DNA of 64,000 nt, taken from contig JBGVOL010000026.1 in the NCBI GenBank assembly GCA_045126475.1, forward strand, positions 4,715 to 68,714, read 5' to 3'. A program made the position numbers and the translations under genes. Below the pieces are notes generated by a model that searched no databases, had not been told where the DNA came from, and saw only the letters and a list, made by a program, of their open reading frames with translations. The DNA is from SVEL01 sp045126475. GTDB lineage: Bacteria; Bacillota; Clostridia; Lachnospirales; Lachnospiraceae. Positions 1 to 8,500 of this stretch are shown one piece after another. How positions within the stretch are numbered: the stretch's first letter is position 1; every line of letters starts with the position of its first letter.

Positions 1-60
1 TCCCATTTTTTTAGGCGCATACTCCCATCCCAGCGATAAGAGTACGCGCCTTTGCGTAAG
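1..60. promoter_or_regulatory. GGCGC inverted repeat downstream of purF
   Basis: Arms GGCGCATACTC (14-24) and GAGTACGCGCC (39-49) form an 11-bp inverted repeat. On the minus strand the odd pair becomes G-U, so the fold is better there, and it is preceded by CAAAGGCG, the same string that opens the glnN and glnA leaders. On the plus strand the flank TTTGCGTAAGAAAATGTGAT resembles the sequence between the leader hairpin and the start codon of pyrG and glnA, but no ORF follows (ATG is followed directly by TAA). It could be a leader for a gene to the left of the window, a relic leader, or part of the purF 3' end. The sequence does not decide between these. Confidence 0.4.
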
Positions 61-107
61 AAAATGTGATATATGTAATCAGAAGAGTAATCTTCCGTGA
101 TTACCAT

Positions 108-1496
108 TTACTTATTAATCTCCATTGGATATATGTTGTCAAAGCATGCCTTACAGAGAGGTAAATCACCTACGGTAGACTGAAGGTCTTCTATTTTCAT
201 ATAGCCAAGAGAGTCAGCCCCTATTAACTGCCTTATCTCTTCTGTCGAATGTGAAGAAGCGATAAGCTGTCTGTTTGAAGGGACATCTGTTCCAAAATAG
301 CAAGGATACAGAAACGGAGGTGAAGATATTCTTACATGAACACTCTTTGCACCCGCCTGTTTAAGGCTGTGAATAAGGTTTGCAATGGTAGTACCTCTGA
401 CGATAGAGTCATCAACAAGTACAATATTTTTATCCTTAACAGCAGCCTCAAGGACGCTGAGCTTTAAGCGTACACTCGTTTCACGTTCCTTTTGGGTTGG
501 CTTGATAAAAGTTCTGCCAATATAACTGTTTTTATAAAATATATTTGTGAACGGAATTCCTGATTCTTTTGAATAACCCTGGGCAGCAGCCAGACCGGAA
601 TCGGGTACACCGGCAACAATATCGGCATCTACGGGATATGCTTTTGCGAGGGCCTCACCTGCACGGATTCTTGATTCATATATTGATATACCGTCAAGTG
701 TACTGTCAAGGCGGGCAAAATATATATATTCAAAAATGCAATGAGCCTGTTTTTGCTGACATAACTCATAATTGGAAGAGATACCATCTTTTGTGATGGA
801 AATAATCTCTCCGGGACGTATGTCTCTCACAAAACGAGCTCCGATGGCTGTGAGAGCACAGCTCTCAGATGCAAGAATATATGAGTCATCCTTCATACCG
901 AGGCATAAAGGTTTAAGTCCAAGTGGGTCGCGGACACCGATTAACTTACGGGGACTTGCAATTACAAGTCCGTATGCACCTCTGATTTTGGCAGCCGTCT
1001 TCAGAATAGCTTCCTCGACAGTTGCTGAATGGACACGTTCCCTGGCAATATAATAAGCAATAACTTCGGAGTCTGTTGTCGTCTGGAAAATTGCTCCATT
1101 CATGGCAAGTTCATTTCTAAGTTCCTCAGTGTTTACAAGATTACCATTGTGTGCAAGTGCAAGTGTACCTTTTATATAGTTAAGAACAAGTGGCTGGGCG
1201 TTGTTCAATGAAGGTTCACCTGTCGTTGAATAGCGGACATGACCTACACCAAGGTTTCCTTTAAGTGAAGCGATGGTACTTTCTTTAAATACCTCGCTTA
1301 CCAGTCCCATTCCCTTATGGACATCAACATTTCCTTTAGGGCCGGATGTGTCAGAAACTGCTATACCGCATGATTCCTGACCACGGTGTTGCAGTGATGA
1401 GAGCCCGTAGTAAATATACTGGGCCACATCATCACCATTTGGGTTAAACATTCCAAAGACACCACAGGCCTCTTTGATACGTTCAAAATCGTTCAT
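108..1496 (-). CDS. purF: Amidophosphoribosyltransferase PurF
   Basis: Catalyses the first committed step of de novo purine synthesis, glutamine + PRPP to 5-phosphoribosylamine, in the cytosol. The N-terminal class II glutaminase domain begins at the conserved Cys in EACGVFGMF (residue 11), the nucleophile exposed by propeptide removal. The C-terminal phosphoribosyltransferase domain carries the PRPP loop VLVDDSIVRGTT. Late cysteines (PCYFGTD, LPLCKACF) fit the Fe-S-containing Bacillus-type enzyme. Three consecutive ATGs are possible. The third (1496) lies 8 nt from the GGAAGG ribosome site and gives 462 aa, so I chose it over 1502. It follows glnN after 27 bp, so a glutamine producer and a glutamine consumer are cotranscribed. 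Confidence 0.96.
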   Translation of the reverse strand: MNDFERIKEACGVFGMFNPNGDDVAQYIYYGLSSLQHRGQESCGIAVSDTSGPKGNVDVHKGMGLVSEVFKESTIASLKGNLGVGHVRYSTTGEPSLNNAQPLVLNYIKGTLALAHNGNLVNTEELRNELAMNGAIFQTTTDSEVIAYYIARERVHSATVEEAILKTAAKIRGAYGLVIASPRKLIGVRDPLGLKPLCLGMKDDSYILASESCALTAIGARFVRDIRPGEIISITKDGISSNYELCQQKQAHCIFEYIYFARLDSTLDGISIYESRIRAGEALAKAYPVDADIVAGVPDSGLAAAQGYSKESGIPFTNIFYKNSYIGRTFIKPTQKERETSVRLKLSVLEAAVKDKNIVLVDDSIVRGTTIANLIHSLKQAGAKSVHVRISSPPFLYPCYFGTDVPSNRQLIASSHSTEEIRQLIGADSLGYMKIEDLQSTVGDLPLCKACFDNIYPMEINK

Positions 1497-1523
1497 CATC
1501 ATTTCCTTCCGTCACAATAAATT

Positions 1524-3623
1524 TTATACGTAAAACAACAGCTGATCGTATGTTGGGTATGGAAGCTTAGAATCAGGGATAAGTGCTTCAGCCTCATTTG
1601 CCATAAGTCTTAACTCTTCCATCTTAGCCAATACATCCTTGTGGTAGCTGTCTGCCATTGCCTGCATTGTATCAAGAGAATCAGCAGCAGCAGTGAGCTT
1701 CTTAAGCTCTGCTACACCACCGGTGATAGCTGTATATGTCTTTGATAAAGATGTTACAAGAGCTTCCTCTGTCTCAGTTGAAAGAGAAGGCATAAATGCT
1801 TTCTTAGATGAAGCATTTGCAGCAATCTCTCCGGCGTATGCGCTGACAGCAGGGAGGAAATCCTTTGTAAGCATCTCTTCAAGAGTACGTGATTCAATAC
1901 CTATAGTCTTTACATAGTTCTCAAGGAGAATCTCATAACGTGAGAAGATTTCTTCCTTTGTGAAAATGCTATGCTTTGTAAAGAGTTCAACGTTCTTGTC
2001 TGCGATAAACTGTGGCAGACAGTCAGGAGTTGAAGGAAGGTTATAAAGACCACGTGCAGCAGCTTCTGCAACCCACTCATCTGTGTATCCGTTGCCATTA
2101 AATATAACCTTTTTATGCTTCTTAATAGCTCTCTTTATAAGCTCATGAACTGCATGCTCCATATCTTCCGGTTTTGTTCCTTCAAGTTCTGTGTAGAACT
2201 GGTCAAGTGCCTCTGCAACTGCTGTGTTGAGAACCATATTAGGATTTGCAACTGAAGCAGAAGAACCGAGCATACGGAACTCAAATTTATTTCCTGTAAA
2301 TGCAAACGGAGAAGTACGGTTACGGTCTGTGTTATCCTTGAAGAAATGAGGAAGCACATGAGCACCTGTCTCAAGCTGTATCTTTTCCTGCTTGCCGAAG
2401 TATGTATCGTTTTCAATTGATTCAAGAACTGCTGTAAGTTCATCACCAAGGAAAATTGAAACGATGGCAGGAGGAGCCTCATTACCGCCAAGACGATGGT
2501 CGTTTCCTGCACTTGTTGCCGAAACTCTCATTAAATCTGCATATTCGTCAACGGCTTTGATAACTGCCATAAGGAATACGAGGAACTGAATATTCTGAGC
2601 AGGTGTTGTTCCCGGATCAAGAAGGTTCTTACCATCATTTGTAGTCATTGACCAGTTGTTATGCTTACCGCTTCCGTTGATGCCCTCAAACGGCTTCTCA
2701 TGAAGAAGACATACAAGACCATGTTTGTCAGCAACCTTTTTCATGATTTCCATTGTAAGCTGGTTGTGGTCAACTGCGATATTTGCTGTATCAAATACAG
2801 GTGCAAGCTCGTGCTGTGCAGGAGCAACCTCATTGTGCTTTGTCTTAGCAGGAATGCCAAGCTTCCAAAGCTCTTCATCAAGGTCATGCATATAAGCTGC
2901 AACTCTTGTCTTAAGGGCACCAAAGTAATGGTCTTCCATTTCCTGTCCCTTTGGAGCAGCTGCACCAAAAAGTGTTCTTCCGCAGAAAATTAAATCTTTT
3001 CTCTTTTTGTAGAGTTCTTTATCTACAAGGAAATATTCCTGCTCAGGACCTACTGTTGTAGAAACTCTTGTAACTGATTCATTGCCTAAGAGCTTAAGCA
3101 TCTTAACAGCAGAGTTGCTTAATGCTTCCATAGAACGAAGGAGAGGAGTCTTCTTATCAAGAGCCTGACCGCCGTATGAGCAGAAAGCTGTAGGAATATA
3201 TAATGTCCTATCTTTAATGAAAGCAGGAGATGTAGGATCCCATGCTGTATAACCTCTGGCCTCGAATGTAGCACGAAGACCGCCTGAAGGGAAACTTGAA
3301 GCATCAGGCTCACCCTTTACAAGTTCCTTGCCTGAAAAATCCATAATCACTTCACCATCACCTACAGGAGTGATAAAGCTGTCATGCTTCTCAGCAGTGA
3401 AACCGGTCATTGGCTGAAACCAGTGTGTAAAATGAGTAGCACCATTCTCGACTGCCCATTCCTTCATGGCAACGGCAACGGAATTAGCTACATCCAACTC
3501 TAAATGAGTTCCGTTTTCAATTGTTTTTCTAAGTGCCTTGTACATATCTTTCGGAAGCTTGTTACGCATCACCTTATCATTAAATACAAGACTTCCATAT
3601 AAAGCTGGGATTTCTGTTGTCAT
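1524..3623 (-). CDS. glnN: Glutamine synthetase type III GlnN
   Basis: ATP-dependent condensation of ammonia and glutamate to glutamine. At 699 aa it has the length of the type III (GSIII) family, far above the roughly 440 aa of type I. Seen motifs include the GSIII N-terminal segment with FTHWFQPMTG, the active-site stretch KHNEVAPAQHELAPVF and the NGSGKHNNWSM loop. The start ATG follows an AAGGAG-type site. It is first gene of a leftward unit with purF. Its leader has a near-consensus promoter and a terminator hairpin ahead of the start codon (see 3654-3736), so expression is probably controlled by attenuation. The window also holds a type I enzyme (14095), so the organism has two glutamine synthetases. 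Confidence 0.97.
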   Translation of the reverse strand: MTTEIPALYGSLVFNDKVMRNKLPKDMYKALRKTIENGTHLELDVANSVAVAMKEWAVENGATHFTHWFQPMTGFTAEKHDSFITPVGDGEVIMDFSGKELVKGEPDASSFPSGGLRATFEARGYTAWDPTSPAFIKDRTLYIPTAFCSYGGQALDKKTPLLRSMEALSNSAVKMLKLLGNESVTRVSTTVGPEQEYFLVDKELYKKRKDLIFCGRTLFGAAAPKGQEMEDHYFGALKTRVAAYMHDLDEELWKLGIPAKTKHNEVAPAQHELAPVFDTANIAVDHNQLTMEIMKKVADKHGLVCLLHEKPFEGINGSGKHNNWSMTTNDGKNLLDPGTTPAQNIQFLVFLMAVIKAVDEYADLMRVSATSAGNDHRLGGNEAPPAIVSIFLGDELTAVLESIENDTYFGKQEKIQLETGAHVLPHFFKDNTDRNRTSPFAFTGNKFEFRMLGSSASVANPNMVLNTAVAEALDQFYTELEGTKPEDMEHAVHELIKRAIKKHKKVIFNGNGYTDEWVAEAAARGLYNLPSTPDCLPQFIADKNVELFTKHSIFTKEEIFSRYEILLENYVKTIGIESRTLEEMLTKDFLPAVSAYAGEIAANASSKKAFMPSLSTETEEALVTSLSKTYTAITGGVAELKKLTAAADSLDTMQAMADSYHKDVLAKMEELRLMANEAEALIPDSKLPYPTYDQLLFYV

Positions 3624-3653
3624 AATGAATCTCCTTCCATATTGGATATTAAT

Positions 3654-3736
3654 AAAAAAAAAGACGCTCTGAACCTAAGTTCAAAGCGCCTTTGCCTTTA
3701 TGGGTTTTAGTATACTCGGATATTTTTAATTGTCAA
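3654..3736 (-). promoter_or_regulatory. glnN promoter and attenuator leader
   Basis: Minus strand: -35 TTGACA (3731-3736), 16-bp spacer, -10 TATACT (3709-3714). The predicted transcript starts near 3702 with CATAAAGGCAAAGGCG, then folds a 12-bp hairpin (3663-3690, two G-U pairs, TTAG loop) followed by nine U residues (3662-3654). This is an intrinsic terminator about 30 nt before the glnN start codon. The same first 16 or so transcript nucleotides occur in the glnA leader. This is a likely target of an antiterminator, most plausibly the ANTAR protein at 15454. Confidence 0.75.
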
Positions 3737-3831
3737 CCCTGAAATTTTAAAAAATTTTGGAGAGAATGAGTGGCTTCCTTATTAAATGCAAAAATTGGTT
3801 TTTAAAGAAAATGGAAAAAATCAAAAAAATG

Positions 3832-3940
3832 TTGACAAATTCCCAATTCCGTTACATAATGTAACAAATATAAAAAAATATTTTGACTGACAATGGCGTC
3901 AGAAACTCAGAGTGGTTTTGGGTTTCTGACGCCATTTTTG
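3832..3940 (+). promoter_or_regulatory. pyrG-gltBD promoter and attenuator leader
   Basis: The -35 TTGACA (3832-3837), 17-bp spacer and -10 CATAAT (3855-3860) precede a leader with a perfect 14-bp stem. The arms begin ATGGCGTCAGAAAC (3893-3906) and end GTTTCTGACGCCAT (3922-3935), and T5 follows. This is an intrinsic terminator just upstream of the pyrG ribosome site. The GGCGTC/GACGCC base of the stem is shared with the glnA leader, although the CAAAGG prefix is not. The transcript does not begin with a G-run, so the reiterative-initiation attenuation of Bacillus pyrG is not evident. Confidence 0.7.
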
Positions 3941-3959
3941 CGTAATGGAGGAAAATGTG

Positions 3960-5579
3960 ATGGCAGTAAAATACGTTTTTGTAACAGGCGGCGTTGTATC
4001 AGGACTTGGCAAAGGAATTACGGCAGCCTCTCTTGGAAGACTGCTTAAAGCCAGAGGATATCAGGTTACAATGCAGAAGTTTGATCCATATATAAATGTG
4101 GACCCCGGAACGATGAACCCCATACAGCACGGAGAAGTCTATGTAACGGATGACGGCACGGAGACGGATCTGGATTTGGGACATTATGAAAGATTTATAG
4201 ATGAAAACCTTGATAAAAATTCAAATGTTACAACAGGAAAGATATACTGGTCTGTTCTTCAGAAGGAGCGCCGGGGTGATTACGGCGGAGGAACGGTTCA
4301 GGTAATTCCTCATATTACTAATGAAATTAAAAGCCGGTTCTATAAGGGAAAAGATGATGAGGATAACCGGATTGCGATTATAGAAGTCGGTGGTACCGTG
4401 GGAGATATAGAGAGCCAGCCGTTCCTTGAGGCCATCAGACAGTTTCAGCATGAAGTAGGACATGAAAATGCCATCCTTATTCATGTAACATTGATACCTT
4501 ATCTTAAGGCATCAGGGGAAATTAAAACAAAACCTACACAGCAGAGTGTTAAGGAGCTTCAGGGTATGGGACTCTGGCCGGATGTACTTGTGTGCAGAAG
4601 TGAGCAGCCGCTTCCAAAGGAAGTTAAAAAGAAGATTGCTCTTTTTTGCAATGTTCCGGAAAATCATGTATTACAGAATCTTGATGTTGAATATCTTTAT
4701 GAAGCGCCATTGGCAATGGAGCAGGAGAATCTTGCACAGGTTGTATGTGAGTCACTTAACCTGGCATGTCCTGAGCCGGACCTTTCTGACTGGAGAGAGA
4801 TGGTTGACAGCTTAAGACACCCTAAGGCAGAAGTTGAGATTGCAATGGTAGGAAAATATATACAGCTTCATGATGCATATTTAAGCGTTGTGGAAGCATT
4901 GAAGCATGGTGGTATTGCAGCAAGGGCAAGCGTGAAAATACGCTGGATAGATTCCGAGGAGCTGACAAAGGAAAATGCAGGATATATTCTGCAGGGAGTT
5001 GACGGCATCCTTGTACCGGGCGGTTTCGGCACAAGAGGAACAGAGGGAAAGATTGCGGCAATAGAGTATGCAAGAGAGCAGAAGATTCCATTCCTTGGAA
5101 TATGTCTCGGAATGCAGATGGCGATAGTGGAATTTGCAAGAAATGTATTGGGATATAAGGATGCTCACAGTATTGAGCTTGCTCCTGATACAACACACCC
5201 GGTTATAGCGCTTATGGAAGAACAAAACGGTGTGGTAAATATCGGCGGTACTTTAAGACTTGGTGCATATCCGTGCAGGCTTAAGAAAGACAGTCTTGCT
5301 AACAGACTGTACGGCGAGGAGGAAATAAGTGAGCGCCATCGTCACCGTTATGAAGTAAACAATGATTATAGGGATGAATTGGAGAAGAACGGAATGACAT
5401 TATCAGGTTTGTCGCCTGACGGAAGAATTGTAGAAATGATAGAGATTAGTGACCATCCGTATTTTATCGGAACACAGGGTCATCCGGAGTTTAAGTCAAG
5501 GCCGAATAAGGCACATCCGTTATTCAGAGGGCTGATACAGGCAGCAGTCACATACAGAGAACAGGAGGAACAGAAGTAA
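3960..5579 (+). CDS. pyrG: CTP synthase PyrG
   Basis: Amidates UTP to CTP using glutamine and ATP, the last step of pyrimidine nucleotide synthesis. It has an N-terminal amidoligase domain (KYVFVTGGVVSGLGKGI, residues about 3-20) and a C-terminal class I glutaminase domain with the Cys nucleophile in FLGICLGMQ and the HPEF segment near the end. Start chosen at 3960, with GGAGG 8 nt upstream. The in-frame ATG at 3945 overlaps that site and is rejected. The resulting 539 aa match family length. The stop codon overlaps the gltB start (TAATG), so pyrG heads a pyrG-gltB-gltD operon linking a glutamine consumer with glutamate synthase. Confidence 0.97.
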   Translation: MAVKYVFVTGGVVSGLGKGITAASLGRLLKARGYQVTMQKFDPYINVDPGTMNPIQHGEVYVTDDGTETDLDLGHYERFIDENLDKNSNVTTGKIYWSVLQKERRGDYGGGTVQVIPHITNEIKSRFYKGKDDEDNRIAIIEVGGTVGDIESQPFLEAIRQFQHEVGHENAILIHVTLIPYLKASGEIKTKPTQQSVKELQGMGLWPDVLVCRSEQPLPKEVKKKIALFCNVPENHVLQNLDVEYLYEAPLAMEQENLAQVVCESLNLACPEPDLSDWREMVDSLRHPKAEVEIAMVGKYIQLHDAYLSVVEALKHGGIAARASVKIRWIDSEELTKENAGYILQGVDGILVPGGFGTRGTEGKIAAIEYAREQKIPFLGICLGMQMAIVEFARNVLGYKDAHSIELAPDTTHPVIALMEEQNGVVNIGGTLRLGAYPCRLKKDSLANRLYGEEEISERHRHRYEVNNDYRDELEKNGMTLSGLSPDGRIVEMIEISDHPYFIGTQGHPEFKSRPNKAHPLFRGLIQAAVTYREQEEQK

Positions 5580-8500
5580 TGAGTGAAAATCAGGGATTAT
5601 ACAGACAACAGTTTGAGCATGAGAACTGCGGAATCGGAGCAGTAGTAAACAGCAAAGGCATAAAGTCTCATAAGACAGTTGAGAATGCACTTCATATAGT
5701 TGAGAATCTTGAGCACAGAGCAGGAAAGGATGCAGAGGGAAAGACCGGTGACGGTGTAGGTATCCTTTTGCAGATTTGCCACAGCTTCTTTGAGAGAGAA
5801 TGTGCAAAGCTCGGTTTTGCAATCGGAAAAGAGAGAGAGTACGGTATTGCTCAGGTTTTCTTTCCAAGTGATGAGCTTAAGTTCAAGCAGGCAAAGAAGA
5901 TGTTTGAAATCATTGTAGACAAGGAAGGTCTTGAAATATTAGGTTACAGAGAGGTTCCTGTATTTGACAATGTTTTGGGAAGCAAGGCAAGAGAATGTAT
6001 GCCTCACATTGTACAGATATTTATAAAGAAGCCTTTAAATGTGGAGAAGGGACTTGAGTTTGACAGAAAGCTCTACATTGCCAGAAGAGAATTTGAACAG
6101 AGTAACGACAATACATATGTGGTATCAATGTCAAGCAGAACCATAGTATACAAGGGTATGTTCCTTGTAGGACAGTTAAGGACATTTTATGCAGATTTGC
6201 AGGATAAGGCATATGAGTCGGCAATTGCACTTGTACATTCAAGATTCAGTACAAATACAAATCCAAGCTGGGAGAGAGCTCATCCAAACCGTTTTATCGT
6301 TCATAACGGTGAGATTAACACAATCCGCGGTAACGCAGATAAGATGCTTGCCCGTGAGGAGACAATGAAATCTGAGCTTTTGGAGGGCGAGCTTCACAAG
6401 ATTCTGCCTGTTGTAGATACAAAGGGTTCGGATTCCGCAATGCTTGATAACACACTTGAGTTCCTTGTAATGAGCGGAATGGAGCTTCCTCTTGCCGTTA
6501 TGATTACAATTCCGGAGCCATGGAGCAACAACAAGACTCTCAGTGATGACGAGAGAGATTTCTATCAGTATTATGCAACAATGATGGAGCCATGGGACGG
6601 ACCGGCATCAATCGTTTTCTCAGACGGTGATTTAGTCGGTGCAGTTCTTGACAGAAACGGACTTCGTCCTTCAAGATATTATGTATTAAAGAACGGTGAT
6701 GTAATTCTTGCATCAGAGGTGGGTGTACTGGAGCTTCCTGAGGAGGAAATAGTATTAAAGGAGCGTCTCCATCCAGGTAAAATGCTCCTTGTAGATACAA
6801 CTAAGGGCAAGATTTACAATGATGACGAAGTAAAGGAAATGTATATAACAAAGCAGCCGTACGGTGAGTGGCTTGACAGCAATCTTGTTGAACTTAGGGA
6901 TTTAAAGATTCCTAACAAGAGAGTGGAAAGCTATGACGATACACAGAGAAAGCAGCTTCAGAAGGCCTTTGGTTACACATATGAGGAGTACAAAAACTCC
7001 ATAAGAAATATGGCTATAAACGGAAGTGAGGCAATTGCCGCAATGGGAACAGATATACCACTTGCCGCATTGTCAGAACATGAGCCGCCTCTGTTTGACT
7101 ATTTCAAGCAGCTTTTCGCACAGGTAACAAATCCACCTATTGATGCCATAAGAGAGGAGATTGTCACAAGTACAACCATTTATGTTGGCAAGAAGGGAAA
7201 TCTCTTAGAGGAGAAGGCAGAGAACTGTCAGGTATTAAAAATTCATAATCCGATACTTACAAATACGGATATGCTTAAAATAAAGGAAATGAAGCGTGAG
7301 GGCTTTAAGGTTTCCGTTGTGCCGATTACTTATTATAAGAGCACAAAGCTTGAGAGGGCAATCGACAGACTTTTCGTGGAGGTTGACAAGGCATACAGTG
7401 ACGGAGCAAATATTCTTGTGCTTTCAGACAGAGGAGTTGATGAGAATCATGTGCCTATGCCGTCATTGCTTGCCGTATCTGCGGTTCACCAGCATCTTGT
7501 AAGAACAAAGAAGCAGACTTCACTTGCTCTTATTCTTGAGTCGGGAGAGCCGAGAGAGGTTCATCATTTTGCAACACTTCTCGGTTACGGTGCATGTGCG
7601 GTAAATCCTTATCTTGCACAGGATACAATTCAGGAGCTTATAGATGCGCACCTCATTGACAAGGATTACAATGCAGCTGTAAATGATTATAACAGCGCAA
7701 TAATTCACGGCATTGTAAAGATTGCTTCAAAGATGGGTATATCAACCATTCAGTCATATCAGGGTGCAAAGATATTTGAGGCTATCGGCATTTCTGAGGA
7801 AGTTGTCGACAAATATTTCTCAGGTACAGTCAGCAGAGTCGGCGGTATCAATATGGAGGATATTGAGAGACAGGTGGAGAGCAGACATTCAAAGGCATTT
7901 GACCCACTTGGGCTTGAGACAGACTTCAGCCTTGACAGCGTAGGTAAGCATAAGAGAAGAAGCGGTGGTGAGGAGCACAGATATAATCCTCAGACTATTC
8001 ATGCATTACAGCAGTCGACATGGACAGGAGATTATAACCTGTTTAAGCAGTATACTGCCATGGTTGACGGTGAGCAGTGCGGATATTTAAGAAGCCTTAT
8101 GGATTTCAATTATCCAAAGGAGGGAATATCTATTGATGAGGTTGAAAGCGTCGATGAGATTGTAAAGAGATTTAAGACAGGTGCCATGTCTTACGGCTCT
8201 ATTTCAAGAGAGGCACATGAAACTCTTGCAATAGCCATGAATCATCTTCATGGAAAGTCAAATACAGGTGAAGGCGGCGAGAGTGACGACAGACTGGACT
8301 CAGCAGGAAGTGACGAGGACAGATGTTCGGCAATCAAGCAGGTTGCATCAGGAAGATTTGGTGTCACAAGCAGATATCTTGTAAGCGCAAAGGAGATTCA
8401 GATAAAGATGGCACAGGGCGCAAAACCTGGCGAGGGCGGACACCTTCCTGCAAAGAAGGTTTACCCATGGGTTGCAAAGACAAGACATTCAACACCGGGT

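Noticed and set aside
3832..3940. Bacillus-type pyrG attenuation by reiterative G addition
   Set aside because: The predicted start is AT-rich and the hairpin loop lacks the complementary C-run, so that mechanism is not supported.
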